Shown in pieces: positions 1 through 6,475 of a stretch of 64,000 nt of DNA (within the stretch, counting starts at the first letter, position 1; each line of letters starts with the position of its first letter). The position numbers and the translations under genes are program-made. The DNA is taken from positions 1 to 64,000 of the forward strand of contig CAZVCJ010000002.1 of the NCBI GenBank assembly GCA_964625745.1. The letters run 5' to 3'. Under the pieces are notes generated by a model, which saw only the letters and a program-made list of their open reading frames with translations, had not been told where the DNA came from and did no database searches. This DNA comes from CAZVCJ01 sp964625745 (GTDB taxonomy: Bacteria; Chloroflexota; Anaerolineae; VGOG01).

Positions 1-67
1 CTCCCAAAACCAGGGCAATGCCCCCAACTCTGAACCAGCGATTACCAATGATTCGATGGTTTTTCAT
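1..67 (-). CDS. partial CDS, N-terminus of a probable exported or membrane protein
   Basis: Only the first 22 codons lie in the window; the gene runs off the left edge. An ATG (65-67, minus strand) follows an AAGGAGA ribosome site at good spacing. The visible residues begin MKNHRIIGNRWFRVGG and turn hydrophobic (IALVLG), which suits the start of a signal peptide or membrane helix. It lies downstream of rnhB in the same direction but beyond a terminator-like hairpin. No family can be assigned. Confidence 0.45.
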   Translation of the reverse strand, partial: MKNHRIIGNRWFRVGGIALVLG

Positions 68-145
68 TTCTCTTTCTCCTTTGTCACTCGTTGGTGACTT
101 CCAGGCTCATGATGTCGAACAGAGATGCCCGACATCAAAGGGATA

Positions 146-170
146 AATAGCCTCCGAGAGTTGGAGGCGC
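146..170 (-). terminator. weak terminator-like hairpin after rnhB
   Basis: On the minus strand GCCTCC-AACTCTC-GGAGGC (150-168) is followed by TATTTATCC, about 60 bases past the rnhB stop. The rest of 68-231 holds two more small dyads (GATGTCG/CGACATC and GTCACC/GGTGAC) and no gene. The T-run is poor, so termination is only suggested. Confidence 0.35.
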
Positions 171-231
171 TGCCCCGATGGTTCCAAGCATCCACTGGAT
201 GACGGTAGTTTACCACACAACTTCCAAGATG

Positions 232-915
232 TCAAAAATTGAGCATCAACCTCATTGGGGCAAAGGATAGCCGATGGATCGGAGAAAGGCCGAGGCGGGC
301 GAGAGATTCCCTGTGCTGGGGAGTGCCGTAACCTTTGTGACGGGCGAAGCCATACCCCGGGTACCGAGCATCCAATTCGACCATCAGTCTATCCCGGGTG
401 ACTTTTGCTACAATAGAGGCGGCGGCTATCGAGAGGGACAGAGCGTCGCCACGAGTGATGCTCTTCTGGGATGCAGACAGCTCAGGCAGGCTCAGGTAAT
501 CTACGAGGAGGAAATCGGGGGGTGGGGCCAATTGGGCGATGGCCAGGCCCATGGCTTGCCGGGTGGCGGGCACGATGCCGATTTCATCTATCTCTTCCGG
601 AGGCACAATCCCCACCCCCACAGCCAAAGCTGCGGACTTGATGATGCCGTATTGGCGCTCGCGCTGCCTGGGGGTGAGTTGCTTGGAATCTCGTACGCCT
701 TCCAGCCCTTCGATCCTTCGACAGGACTCAGGACTGGCTTCGCTCAGGACAGGTTCCTGGGATAAGTCAGGTCGGACGATGGGTAGGATGACTGCACCTG
801 CCACCACCGGGCCTGCCCAGGAGCCCCGCCCGGCCTCATCCAGGCCGGCGATATGGCGATAGCCCTCGGCGTAAAGCGCCATCTCCTCTCGCAGATTCGG
901 CTTTTGCACTATCAT
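232..915 (-). CDS. rnhB: ribonuclease HII
   Basis: Cleaves the RNA strand of RNA-DNA hybrids and single ribonucleotides in DNA. 227 aa, close to family length. The N-terminal catalytic motif GLDEAGRG (Asp26, Glu27) is present, followed by GPVVAGAV, the DSKQLTPRQRE segment, LLVDYLSLP with the third acidic residue, and SIAAASIVAKVTRD near the C-terminus. It is the last gene of trmD-rplS-rnhB, the usual bacterial order. Between the VVAGAVILP strand and LEGVRDSKQL there is an extra stretch of about 25 residues encoded by a copy of the dispersed CCTGAGC/GTCGAAGG repeat (714-761), so the protein is slightly longer there than normal. Confidence 0.95.
   Translation of the reverse strand: MIVQKPNLREEMALYAEGYRHIAGLDEAGRGSWAGPVVAGAVILPIVRPDLSQEPVLSEASPESCRRIEGLEGVRDSKQLTPRQRERQYGIIKSAALAVGVGIVPPEEIDEIGIVPATRQAMGLAIAQLAPPPDFLLVDYLSLPELSASQKSITRGDALSLSIAAASIVAKVTRDRLMVELDARYPGYGFARHKGYGTPQHRESLARLGLSPIHRLSFAPMRLMLNF
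714..761. repeat. CTTCGACAGG-CTCAGGAC dispersed repeat inside rnhB
   Basis: One copy plus an extra half of a short repeat whose core is CTTCGACAGGCTCAGGAC or its complement. Here it is read in frame as residues of RNase HII. Other copies in the window: about 5648, 14181, 15352, 16681, 22438, 26596, 37630, 42360, 43583, 52083, 58498, 58765 and 60896. Confidence 0.7.
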
Positions 916-978
916 CCCGCTACACTGATCAAAAAGAAGCGAGGCGTAGACTGGTGTCCACGCCCCGCTGTTGGCCCT

Positions 979-1338
979 TTAGCGCTTCTCTCTCAAGCGG
1001 GCCGCCCGGCCCTTGCGGCCCCGGAGATAGTAGAGTTGAGCTCTCCGTACATGAGCGTGGCGCAGGACTTCAACTTTCTCCAGCCGGGGAGACTTCAGCA
1101 AAAAGGTCCTCTCCACTCCCACGCCATGAGAAGCGATGCGCCGCACCGTGAAGTTGGCGTTGGCTCCTCCTTTGCGCAAGCGCATCACCGTCCCCTGGAA
1201 GATCTGGGTTCGTTCCCGGTCGCCTTCGACGATGCGGAAATGCACGCGCACCGTATCCCCCGGCCTGAGCCGAGGGACGTCAGGATTGGATTTGAATTGT
1301 TGTTCGACGGATCGTACAAGGTCTACCACTGTTTTCAC
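979..1338 (-). CDS. rplS: 50S ribosomal protein L19
   Basis: Large-subunit ribosomal protein at the 30S-50S interface. 119 aa, normal length. Family hallmarks are visible: PRLRPGDTVRVHFRIVEG near the start, then RTQIFQGTVMRLRKGG, the FTVRRIASHGVGVERTF segment, SPRLEKVEVLR, and the basic tail RAQLYYLRGRKGRAARL. It lies 57 bases downstream of trmD and 63 bases upstream of rnhB on the same strand, so the three genes are probably one transcript. Confidence 0.97.
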   Translation of the reverse strand: MKTVVDLVRSVEQQFKSNPDVPRLRPGDTVRVHFRIVEGDRERTQIFQGTVMRLRKGGANANFTVRRIASHGVGVERTFLLKSPRLEKVEVLRHAHVRRAQLYYLRGRKGRAARLREKR

Positions 1339-1395
1339 CTTTCCTTGCCAGGTTCACGATGCGGAATTATAGCACGAATCCCAGTTATTGGCAAA

Positions 1396-2187
1396 TTAAA
1401 CTTTGACATCTCCTGATTCTCCCTCTTGCGCCAGGCGCTGCAGGAACTCCCGGTCGGCTGGCGATAAGCGGACCCTGGTCAAGAGGTCAGGGCGGCGCTC
1501 AAAGGTACGGCGCAGGGCCTCCTGTCGCCGCCAGCGCACGACCTCGGCGTGGTTGCCGGAGAGGAGCACCTCGGGCACAGACCAGCCACGGAAGATATAG
1601 GGGCGGGTGTAGTGAGGATACTCCAGCAGGCCCTCGGCGTGGGAGTTCTCGAAAGTGGCGCCAGGGTCGCCCAGCACGCCGGGCACCAGGCGCGTCACTG
1701 CCTCCACGATGACCATGGCCGGGATCTCCCCGCCGGTCAAAACGTAGTCGCCTATCGAAATCTCGTCGCTGGCCAGAAACTGACGCACTCGCTCGTCCAC
1801 CCCCTCGTAGTGCCCGCAGATGAGGACAAGGCGAGGATGCCTGGAGAGTTCCCTGGCCACTGACTGGGTGAATGTGCGACCCTGTGGACTGAGCAGGATC
1901 ACCGGCACCCTCGGCTCCTGACCTCCCCCCATTCCCCCCAAAAGTTGGGGGGAATGGGGGGTGAGAATCGCCTCCACAGCGCGAAAGATGGGCCCAGGTT
2001 TCATGATCATGCCCCCCCCACCGCCGTAAGGGGTGTCATCAGTTATGTGGTGCTTGTCGGCGGCATAGTCACGGATGTTGTGAGCGGTTATCGAGACCAG
2101 GCCCGCCTCACGCGCCCGCTTCACGATGCTCTCGCTGAAAACCCCCTCAAAGATGTCGGGGAAAAGGGTGAGAATGTCGAAGTGCAT
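1396..2187 (-). CDS. trmD: tRNA (guanine-37-N1)-methyltransferase
   Basis: SPOUT-class enzyme that makes m1G37 in tRNAs reading CNN codons, using SAM. 263 aa. Starts MHFDILTLFPDIFEG as usual; the knot region LICGHYEGVDERV and DYVLTGGEIPAMVIVEAV are intact, and the C-terminal RRQEAL helix is present. Between the FRAVEAIL helix and RVPVILLSPQGR there is an extra LLGGMGGG stretch encoded by a 15-bp-arm palindrome (1925-1961) of a kind found elsewhere in this window, also inside genes. The insertion lies in a surface loop position and keeps the frame, so the enzyme is probably active. First gene of trmD-rplS-rnhB; rpsP is not adjacent. Confidence 0.95.
   Translation of the reverse strand: MHFDILTLFPDIFEGVFSESIVKRAREAGLVSITAHNIRDYAADKHHITDDTPYGGGGGMIMKPGPIFRAVEAILTPHSPQLLGGMGGGQEPRVPVILLSPQGRTFTQSVARELSRHPRLVLICGHYEGVDERVRQFLASDEISIGDYVLTGGEIPAMVIVEAVTRLVPGVLGDPGATFENSHAEGLLEYPHYTRPYIFRGWSVPEVLLSGNHAEVVRWRRQEALRRTFERRPDLLTRVRLSPADREFLQRLAQEGESGDVKV
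1925..1961. repeat. GC-rich palindrome within trmD
   Basis: Arms CCCCCCATTCCCCCC (1925-1939) and GGGGGGAATGGGGGG (1947-1961) are a perfect 15-bp inverted repeat with a 7-base loop. It is translated in frame within trmD. Relatives lie near 7536, 17225, 28497, 59908 and 60628. Confidence 0.85.
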
Positions 2188-2218
2188 AGCGCAATCTCCA
2201 TTAATGTAACCACTCAGG

Positions 2219-2300
2219 TGTCATTGCGAGCGAAGCGAAGCAATCTCCAATGCGCGAGTAGGGGATTGCTTCGGCGGAAAAGCGCCGCCTCGCAATGACA
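2219..2300. repeat. TGTCATTGCGAG...CTCGCAATGACA palindromic repeat
   Basis: The 189-base gap between aroF and trmD holds an 82-base interspersed repeat with exact 12-bp ends (2219-2230 and 2289-2300) and internal GAAGCAATC/GATTGCTTC arms. I recognise this as a repeat type common in environmental bacterial genomes. No gene is visible in the gap. Confidence 0.75.
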
Positions 2301-2376
2301 CAGCCTGAGCAGTTACCTCCAAATAACAGTTTGGGCAAGGCGACGGAAACCACATCCCTCGTTCCTCATCACCTCG

Positions 2377-3393
2377 TTACCCGATTCCCCTCCCCACTGC
2401 CTCCGCCACCCTCCGCAGCTCTTGCATCAATTGAGCAAACCTCTCTGGTCTCAGCGATTGGGCCCCGTCGGAGAGGGCGCGCTGGGGATGGGGGTGCACC
2501 TCGATGATCAATCCATCGGCACCGGCGGCCACCGCAGCTTTGGCTACGGGCCCTACCAGTTCCCATCGGCCAGTGCCGTGGCTGGGATCAACGATGACCG
2601 GCAAGTGAGTCAGCCCCTTGAGGACGGGCACGGCGTTGATGTCCAGGGTGTTGCGGGTGTACTTCTCGAAGGTGCGGATGCCCCGCTCGCAGAGCATGAC
2701 CCGGTAGTTGTCGTGGGAGAGGATGTACTCGGCCGCCATGAGAAGCTCCTCCAAAGTGGCCATCATCCCTCGCTTGAGGAGGATAGGCATCTCCGACTCG
2801 CCCACGGCGTTGAGCAGGCTGAAGTTCTGCATGTTTCTGGCCCCGACCTGGAGGATGTCGGCATAGCGGGCCACCAGGGGCACATCCTCAGGGGCCATGA
2901 CTTCCGTGACGACGGCCAGCCCCGTCTCCTCCTTGACCTCGGCCAGGATCTCCAGGCCCTCCTTCCCCAGGCCCTGGAAGCTGTAGGGAGAGGTGCGGGG
3001 TTTGAAAGCCCCACCGCGCAGGATTCGGACCCCGGCCTCCTTGACAGCCCAGGCCGCTTCCATCATCTGCTCGCGACTCTCCACGGCGCAGGGGCCGGCC
3101 ATGACCGTCACCTCCTGAGAACCGATGCGCATCCCATTGATGGGGATGACGGTGTCCTCAGGCTTGAAGTCGCGGCTGGCCAGCTTGAAGGGCTGGAGAA
3201 TGGGCACCGTCCTCTCCACTCCATCCATCAGTTCGAACACGTGGGGGCTGACAGGTCGCTCGTCGCCGATGACGCCGATGATGGTTCGCTCCTCGCCACG
3301 GGAGAGGTGGGCTTGAAAACCCAGCCCCTCTATCTGGGCTACTACCTCTTGAATCCTCTCCTCTTCGGCCCCCATTTTCATGATGATGATCAT
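2377..3393 (-). CDS. aroF: 3-deoxy-7-phosphoheptulonate (DAHP) synthase
   Basis: Condenses phosphoenolpyruvate and erythrose-4-phosphate in the first step of aromatic amino-acid synthesis. 338 aa, the KDO8P-synthase-like short class with an N-terminal ferredoxin-like regulatory domain (about 1-70), then a TIM barrel. Core signatures are visible: VMAGPCAVESREQM, LRGGAFKPRTSPYSFQG, QVGARNMQNFSLL, LCERGIRTF and PVIVDPSHGTGR. Downstream of aroH on the same strand, after a 158-base spacer with its own ribosome site (GGGAGG). Both genes lie behind a Phe/Tyr-rich leader peptide, which fits end-product control. Confidence 0.95.
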   Translation of the reverse strand: MIIIMKMGAEEERIQEVVAQIEGLGFQAHLSRGEERTIIGVIGDERPVSPHVFELMDGVERTVPILQPFKLASRDFKPEDTVIPINGMRIGSQEVTVMAGPCAVESREQMMEAAWAVKEAGVRILRGGAFKPRTSPYSFQGLGKEGLEILAEVKEETGLAVVTEVMAPEDVPLVARYADILQVGARNMQNFSLLNAVGESEMPILLKRGMMATLEELLMAAEYILSHDNYRVMLCERGIRTFEKYTRNTLDINAVPVLKGLTHLPVIVDPSHGTGRWELVGPVAKAAVAAGADGLIIEVHPHPQRALSDGAQSLRPERFAQLMQELRRVAEAVGRGIG

Positions 3394-3406
3394 GGCAGAT
3401 CCTCCC

Positions 3407-3514
3407 TTAAATCCACTGCTCGACTTTGCTTGAGCAAGGCGCGCCGAAGTGTGAGGGATCGTCCTCCCTGCTCCGCACCTCTCGCGTCGTGCCCTTTCTT
3501 TTAACGATCACCAT
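3407..3514 (-). CDS. possible 35-codon ORF in the aroH-aroF spacer
   Basis: The ATG at 3514 opens a 35-residue frame (MVIVKRKG...) that ends 13 bases before the aroF start codon. It is basic at the start, has no clear ribosome site and matches no family I know. It may be chance coding or a second short leader ahead of aroF. Confidence 0.2.
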   Translation of the reverse strand: MVIVKRKGTTREVRSREDDPSHFGAPCSSKVEQWI

Positions 3515-3551
3515 AGTCTGTCCCCCTTTTTCATGGTTAAACACTCGCCTC

Positions 3552-3914
3552 CTACAGCGTCCGATCTGGCCGCAGGGCCTGGGCTCCTTTGAGATAGACG
3601 TGCCGAATCTCGGCCGCGCTCCTCTTCGTATTCCAGTGGATGAGAACCCGGATGCACCTTTCCAGGCTGCCCGGCACGGGTATCTCCTGGGCGTCGAGGA
3701 GGGCCACGTCTCGCCAGCCCATCTCCCGTGCCGCTTGGGCGGGGAAGGCGGCCGTCAGGTCGGGCGTGGTAGTGAATATAGCACTGGCCACGTCTTCCAC
3801 CTTCAAGTCGTTGGCCTCGACGATGAGCTCCAGGAGCTCCCTGGTGGCAGCCAGAATGACCTCGGTCGTGCTCTCTTCGGCAGTAGTTGCTCCTCGAATG
3901 CCACGGCAATACAT
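3552..3914 (-). CDS. aroH: chorismate mutase, AroH class
   Basis: Converts chorismate to prephenate for Phe and Tyr synthesis. 120 aa, the expected length of the monofunctional trimeric AroH fold. Family residues are visible: RGIRGATTAEEST at the start, VASAIFTTTPDLTAAFPAQAAR, DVALLDAQEIPVPGSLERCIRVL and the late HVYLKGAQALRPD. The ATG at 3914 follows AAAGGAACGAAAAGAG. It is the first structural gene after the leader peptide (4009-4140) and terminator hairpin (3954-3984), so it should be the gene most directly controlled by that attenuator. Confidence 0.93.
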   Translation of the reverse strand: MYCRGIRGATTAEESTTEVILAATRELLELIVEANDLKVEDVASAIFTTTPDLTAAFPAQAAREMGWRDVALLDAQEIPVPGSLERCIRVLIHWNTKRSAAEIRHVYLKGAQALRPDRTL

Positions 3915-3953
3915 CTCTTTTCGTTCCTTTCGCGTTTATCCTCCAGATAAACA

Positions 3954-3984
3954 AAAAGCGTGGGGCTGTCTGCTCCACGCTTTT
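3954..3984 (-). terminator. attenuator hairpin ahead of aroH
   Basis: On the minus strand AAAAGCGTGG (3984-3975), an 11-base loop, then CCACGCTTTT (3963-3954) form a perfect 10-bp stem running into TGTTTATC. It lies between the leader peptide stop (4009) and the aroH start (3914), the position of an attenuation terminator. Confidence 0.75.
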
Positions 3985-4008
3985 GAGATACCGATGAATG
4001 GCTATGGC

Positions 4009-4140
4009 TTAAGGATGCGGTGTCCTCCGGGCGTGAAGCAGCTTGCCTGATGCCTGGGCATAGGCGTAATAGTAAGCAAAGTAGTCCTCACGCCCAAAGA
4101 AGCTTATTTTGATGGCCCCGTTTCGCAGCTCGCCAGTCAT
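4009..4140 (-). CDS. Phe/Tyr-rich leader peptide of the aroH-aroF operon
   Basis: A 43-codon frame starting at an ATG (4140) preceded by AAAGAGGG, about 25 bases downstream of the -10 of a good promoter. Its middle is SFFGREDYFAYYYAYAQ: three Phe and five Tyr within 16 codons, and no Trp. It is followed by the terminator hairpin at 3954-3984 and then chorismate mutase and DAHP synthase. By analogy with the known pheA, pheST and trp leaders, stalling at Phe or Tyr codons would favour an antiterminator. The peptide sequence is seen; the attenuation role is inferred. Confidence 0.75.
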   Translation of the reverse strand: MTGELRNGAIKISFFGREDYFAYYYAYAQASGKLLHARRTPHP

Positions 4141-4167
4141 CTCCGGCCCTCTTTCAAAGCTGGGGAT

Positions 4168-4196
4168 ATGATAGCACAAAGGGAGATAAAAGTCAA
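4168..4196 (-). promoter_or_regulatory. promoter for the leader-aroH-aroF transcript
   Basis: On the minus strand TTGACT (4196-4191), a 17-base spacer, then TATCAT (4173-4168), about 27 bases upstream of the leader peptide ATG. It diverges from the plus-strand promoter at 4218-4246, and the two -35 boxes are 21 bases apart. Confidence 0.75.
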
Positions 4197-4217
4197 GCCT
4201 GGAAAGCTACAGCCGAT

Positions 4218-4246
4218 TTGACAATTATCCAAGGTTGTGGTATAAA
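4218..4246 (+). promoter_or_regulatory. promoter for the LysW/arginine operon
   Basis: TTGACA (4218-4223), 17-base spacer, TATAAA (4241-4246): close to sigma-70 consensus. It reads into the Arg-rich leader peptide and lysW. Confidence 0.85.
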
Positions 4247-4278
4247 TAGCACAATTCGGAAACGGGAGCACGTATTCC

Positions 4279-4398
4279 ATGAAGTCCTTCGGCAAGCGAA
4301 ACTCCAGGCAAATCAGGTCCAAGCGTTCTCGATCCAGGCGCTCGCTCTGGGGGGTTTCGCCTTGCCGAAAGTTGTTTATGGCGGTAGAGCTCACGTAA
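4279..4398 (+). CDS. Arg-rich leader peptide of the LysW/arginine operon
   Basis: A 39-codon frame from the ATG at 4279, with GGGAG nine bases upstream. The segment KRNSRQIRSKRSRSRR packs seven Arg and two Lys into 16 codons, using AGG, CGA, CGT and CGC. It ends 28 bases before a strong intrinsic terminator (4427-4466) and 98 bases before lysW. The composition matches the product of the operon (argG and argH are distal genes), so ribosome stalling on arginine codons is the obvious model. Peptide, terminator and promoter are seen directly; regulation by charged tRNA-Arg is inferred. Confidence 0.8.
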   Translation: MKSFGKRNSRQIRSKRSRSRRSLWGVSPCRKLFMAVELT

Positions 4399-4426
4399 CT
4401 ACCTTTTTGGCTGACTGCAGTCGCAG

Positions 4427-4466
4427 GCCGACTCTCCAGATATGTATATGGGGAGTCGGCTTTTTT
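4427..4466 (+). terminator. attenuator terminator ahead of lysW
   Basis: GCCGACTCTCC (4427-4437), a 12-base loop, GGGGAGTCGGC (4450-4460), then six T. The stem is 11 bp with one G-U pair. The palindrome GACTGCAGTC (4413-4422) lies just upstream and may belong to a competing structure. The stem sits between the leader peptide and the lysW ribosome site. Confidence 0.85.
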
Positions 4467-4495
4467 GTTACCCAAAACTATCAGGAGGTGTCAAG

Positions 4496-4660
4496 ATGAT
4501 CGAATGTCCCGAATGTGCTGCTGAACTGGAACTGGCCCCCGATGTGGAGGTGGGGGAAATCGTGGTCTGTTCCGATTGCGGCGTGGAGCTGGAGGTGATG
4601 GGGACGGAGCCCATCGTCCTGGACCTGGCTCCGGAAGAGGAGGAAGATTGGGGGGAATGA
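4496..4660 (+). CDS. lysW: amino-group carrier protein LysW
   Basis: Small acidic carrier protein whose C-terminal Glu gamma-carboxyl is joined to the alpha-amino group of glutamate or aminoadipate, protecting the intermediates. The start used is the ATG at 4496 after AGGAGGTG, giving 54 aa. It shows a zinc ribbon (CPECAAEL near the start, CSDCGVEL later) and the diagnostic C-terminus EDWGE. Upstream in-frame codons belong to the terminator region and are not part of the protein. First gene of the lysW-lysX-lysX-lysY-lysZ-lysJ-lysK-argG-argH operon. Confidence 0.95.
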   Translation: MIECPECAAELELAPDVEVGEIVVCSDCGVELEVMGTEPIVLDLAPEEEEDWGE

Positions 4661-4664
4661 CACA

Positions 4665-5519
4665 ATGAGGGTCGGTGTTCTCTGCTCTCGCGTTCGCGTC
4701 GAGGAAAAGTTGATCTTTCAAGCCCTGTGCGACCGGGGGGTGGACGGTGAAAGAATTGACGTCAACACCACTGCCCTTGGCCTTTCGGAGGGCGTCAACG
4801 GCTACGACGTGGTGCTCGTTCGCTGCCTGAGCCATTCGCGTGCCCTGTACGCCAGCAAGCTGCTGGGCGACAACGGACAGCGTGTGGTCAATGTCTATGA
4901 CGTCATCGCCACCAGCGGGGATAAGCTGGTGACCAGCCTGGCCCTGGCCAAGCGTGGCATCCCCACGCCGCGCACCCGGGTGGCCTTCACCCCACAGACG
5001 GCTCTGGAAGTCATTGAGCAAATGGGATACCCCGTGGTGTTGAAGCCCCTGAACGGCTCGTGGGGACGGCTGCTGGCTAAGATCAACGATCGCGATGCGG
5101 CGGAGACGATTCTGGAACACAAGCATACCCTCGGCGGGTACCATCATTCCATCTTTTACATCCAGGAATACATTGATAAGCCTGGACGCGATATCCGCAG
5201 CTTCGTCGTCGGTGGCGAGGTCATCGCCGCCATCTATCGCCACGCACCACACTGGATCACCAACACCGCGCGGGGAGGGGAGGCCACGGCCTGCCCCATT
5301 ACTCCCGAAATCGAATGTATTTCCCGCGCGGCGGCTGAAGCAGTGGGGGGCGGGGTGGTGGCCGTTGACGTTCTGGAAGCCCAGGATGGCCGGCTGTTGG
5401 TGAGCGAGGTCAACCACACGCCGGAGTTTCGCAACAGCATCGCTCCCACGGGGGTGGATATCGCCGCTCGCATCGTTGATTATGCCTTGGAGGTGGCAGT
5501 TATGGAACCGGGAAGGTAA
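4665..5519 (+). CDS. lysX: LysW ligase, copy 1 (LysX/ArgX family)
   Basis: ATP-grasp ligase that attaches alpha-aminoadipate or glutamate to the C-terminal Glu of LysW. 284 aa, normal length. Visible: N-terminal MRVGVLCSRVRVEEKL, LVRCLSHSRALYASK, YPVVLKPLNGSWGRLLAKI (ATP binding), YIQEYIDKPGRDIR, WITNTARGG and the metal-binding SEVNHTPEFRNS. It begins four bases after lysW. A second paralogue follows with overlapping ends. In Sulfolobales two such ligases split the lysine and arginine routes, so the two here may differ in substrate. Which is which cannot be decided by eye. Confidence 0.92.
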   Translation: MRVGVLCSRVRVEEKLIFQALCDRGVDGERIDVNTTALGLSEGVNGYDVVLVRCLSHSRALYASKLLGDNGQRVVNVYDVIATSGDKLVTSLALAKRGIPTPRTRVAFTPQTALEVIEQMGYPVVLKPLNGSWGRLLAKINDRDAAETILEHKHTLGGYHHSIFYIQEYIDKPGRDIRSFVVGGEVIAAIYRHAPHWITNTARGGEATACPITPEIECISRAAAEAVGGGVVAVDVLEAQDGRLLVSEVNHTPEFRNSIAPTGVDIAARIVDYALEVAVMEPGR

Positions 5520-6475
5520 GACTAGGCATCCTCTGTTCTCGCATCCGCCTGGAAGAGAAGCTCATTTTCAGAGCCTTGCAAGAGCGGGGAGTCAAGTATG
5601 AGCGGCTGGACGAGCGACATCTGGCCCTTCAATTGCAAGCCAACGGCCCTTCGACAAGCTCAGGACACGGCTTGGCCGAAGAATATGACCTGATCTGGTG
5701 TCGCGCCATCAGCCACAGCCGGGCTCTCTATGCCCTCAGCATCCTCAACAGTTGGGGGATCAGGACGGTGAATAGCTACCAGGTGGTCCTTACTTGCGGT
5801 GACAAGGTCTCGACCAGCTTGGCCTTGATCCAACATAACGTTCCCACGCCGCGCACTGTGGTGGCTCTAAGCGCTGAGGCGGCCTTGCAGGCCATTGAGG
5901 AGATGGGCTACCCGGTGGTGCTGAAACCGGCCGTGGGTTCCTGGGGGCGGTTGCTGAGCAAGGTCAACGACCGGGACACGGCCGAGGCGGTCCTGAACCA
6001 CAAGGCCACCCTGGGTGGGCCGCTGCACAGCGTGTTCTACATCCAGGAATACGTGGACAAGCCCGGCCGGGACATTCGCACCCTGGTGGTCGGCGACGAG
6101 GTCGTGTACGCCATGTACCGCCACTCCGCTCATTGGATCACCAACACCGCCCGAGGCGGGGAGGCGCTGCCCTGCCCCCTCAGCCCTGAGATCGAGGAGT
6201 TGTCGCTGGCGGCGGCCCAGGCGGTGGGCGGGGGCATCCTGGCGGTGGACCTCATGGAGACCGCCGATGACCGCCTGCTGGTCAACGAGGTGAACCACAC
6301 CCCTGAGTTCCACGGCGCTATGGAGGCGGTGGACGTGGACATCGCCGGCAAAATGGCCGATTACGTGTTGCAGTTGGTCGGGTGGTCAGGTAGTCCCTGG
6401 TCAGGTGGTCAGGAGTCTCTTTCGACCATCCGACCATCTGGCCATCTGACTAACTCAGGAGAGGGTCTATGTTAA
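5516..6475 (+). CDS. lysX: LysW ligase, copy 2 (LysX/ArgX family)
   Basis: Second ATP-grasp LysW ligase, about 319 aa. Homology to copy 1 begins exactly at codon GTA (5516), where copy 1 has ATG. No ATG, GTG or TTG exists in frame until a TTG at 5576, which would drop about 20 conserved residues (LGILCSRIRLEEKLIF). GTA overlaps the copy 1 stop as GTAA. Conserved blocks YPVVLKPAVGSWGRLL, YIQEYVDKPGRDIR, WITNTARGG and NEVNHTPEFHG are intact. Two oddities: a repeat-encoded PSTSSGHG insert (5648-5668), and a C-terminal tail after ADYVLQLV encoded by another dyad repeat (6374-6451). Confidence 0.9.
   Translation, partial: VRLGILCSRIRLEEKLIFRALQERGVKYERLDERHLALQLQANGPSTSSGHGLAEEYDLIWCRAISHSRALYALSILNSWGIRTVNSYQVVLTCGDKVSTSLALIQHNVPTPRTVVALSAEAALQAIEEMGYPVVLKPAVGSWGRLLSKVNDRDTAEAVLNHKATLGGPLHSVFYIQEYVDKPGRDIRTLVVGDEVVYAMYRHSAHWITNTARGGEALPCPLSPEIEELSLAAAQAVGGGILAVDLMETADDRLLVNEVNHTPEFHGAMEAVDVDIAGKMADYVLQLVGWSGSPWSGGQESLSTIRPSGHLTNSGEGLC
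6374..6451. repeat. GGTGGTCAGG...GACCATCTGAC dyad repeat at the lysX copy 2 3' end
   Basis: Reiterated TGGTCAGGTGG phrases followed by reverse-complement GACCATCCGACCATC phrases make an imperfect hairpin. It supplies the last roughly 30 codons of the second lysX. The same family lies at 51881-51963 and 52175-52260. Confidence 0.75.

Noticed and set aside
2422..3504. Long plus-strand ORF opposite aroF
   Set aside because: Antisense shadow of a well-conserved gene; no family features, no ribosome site.
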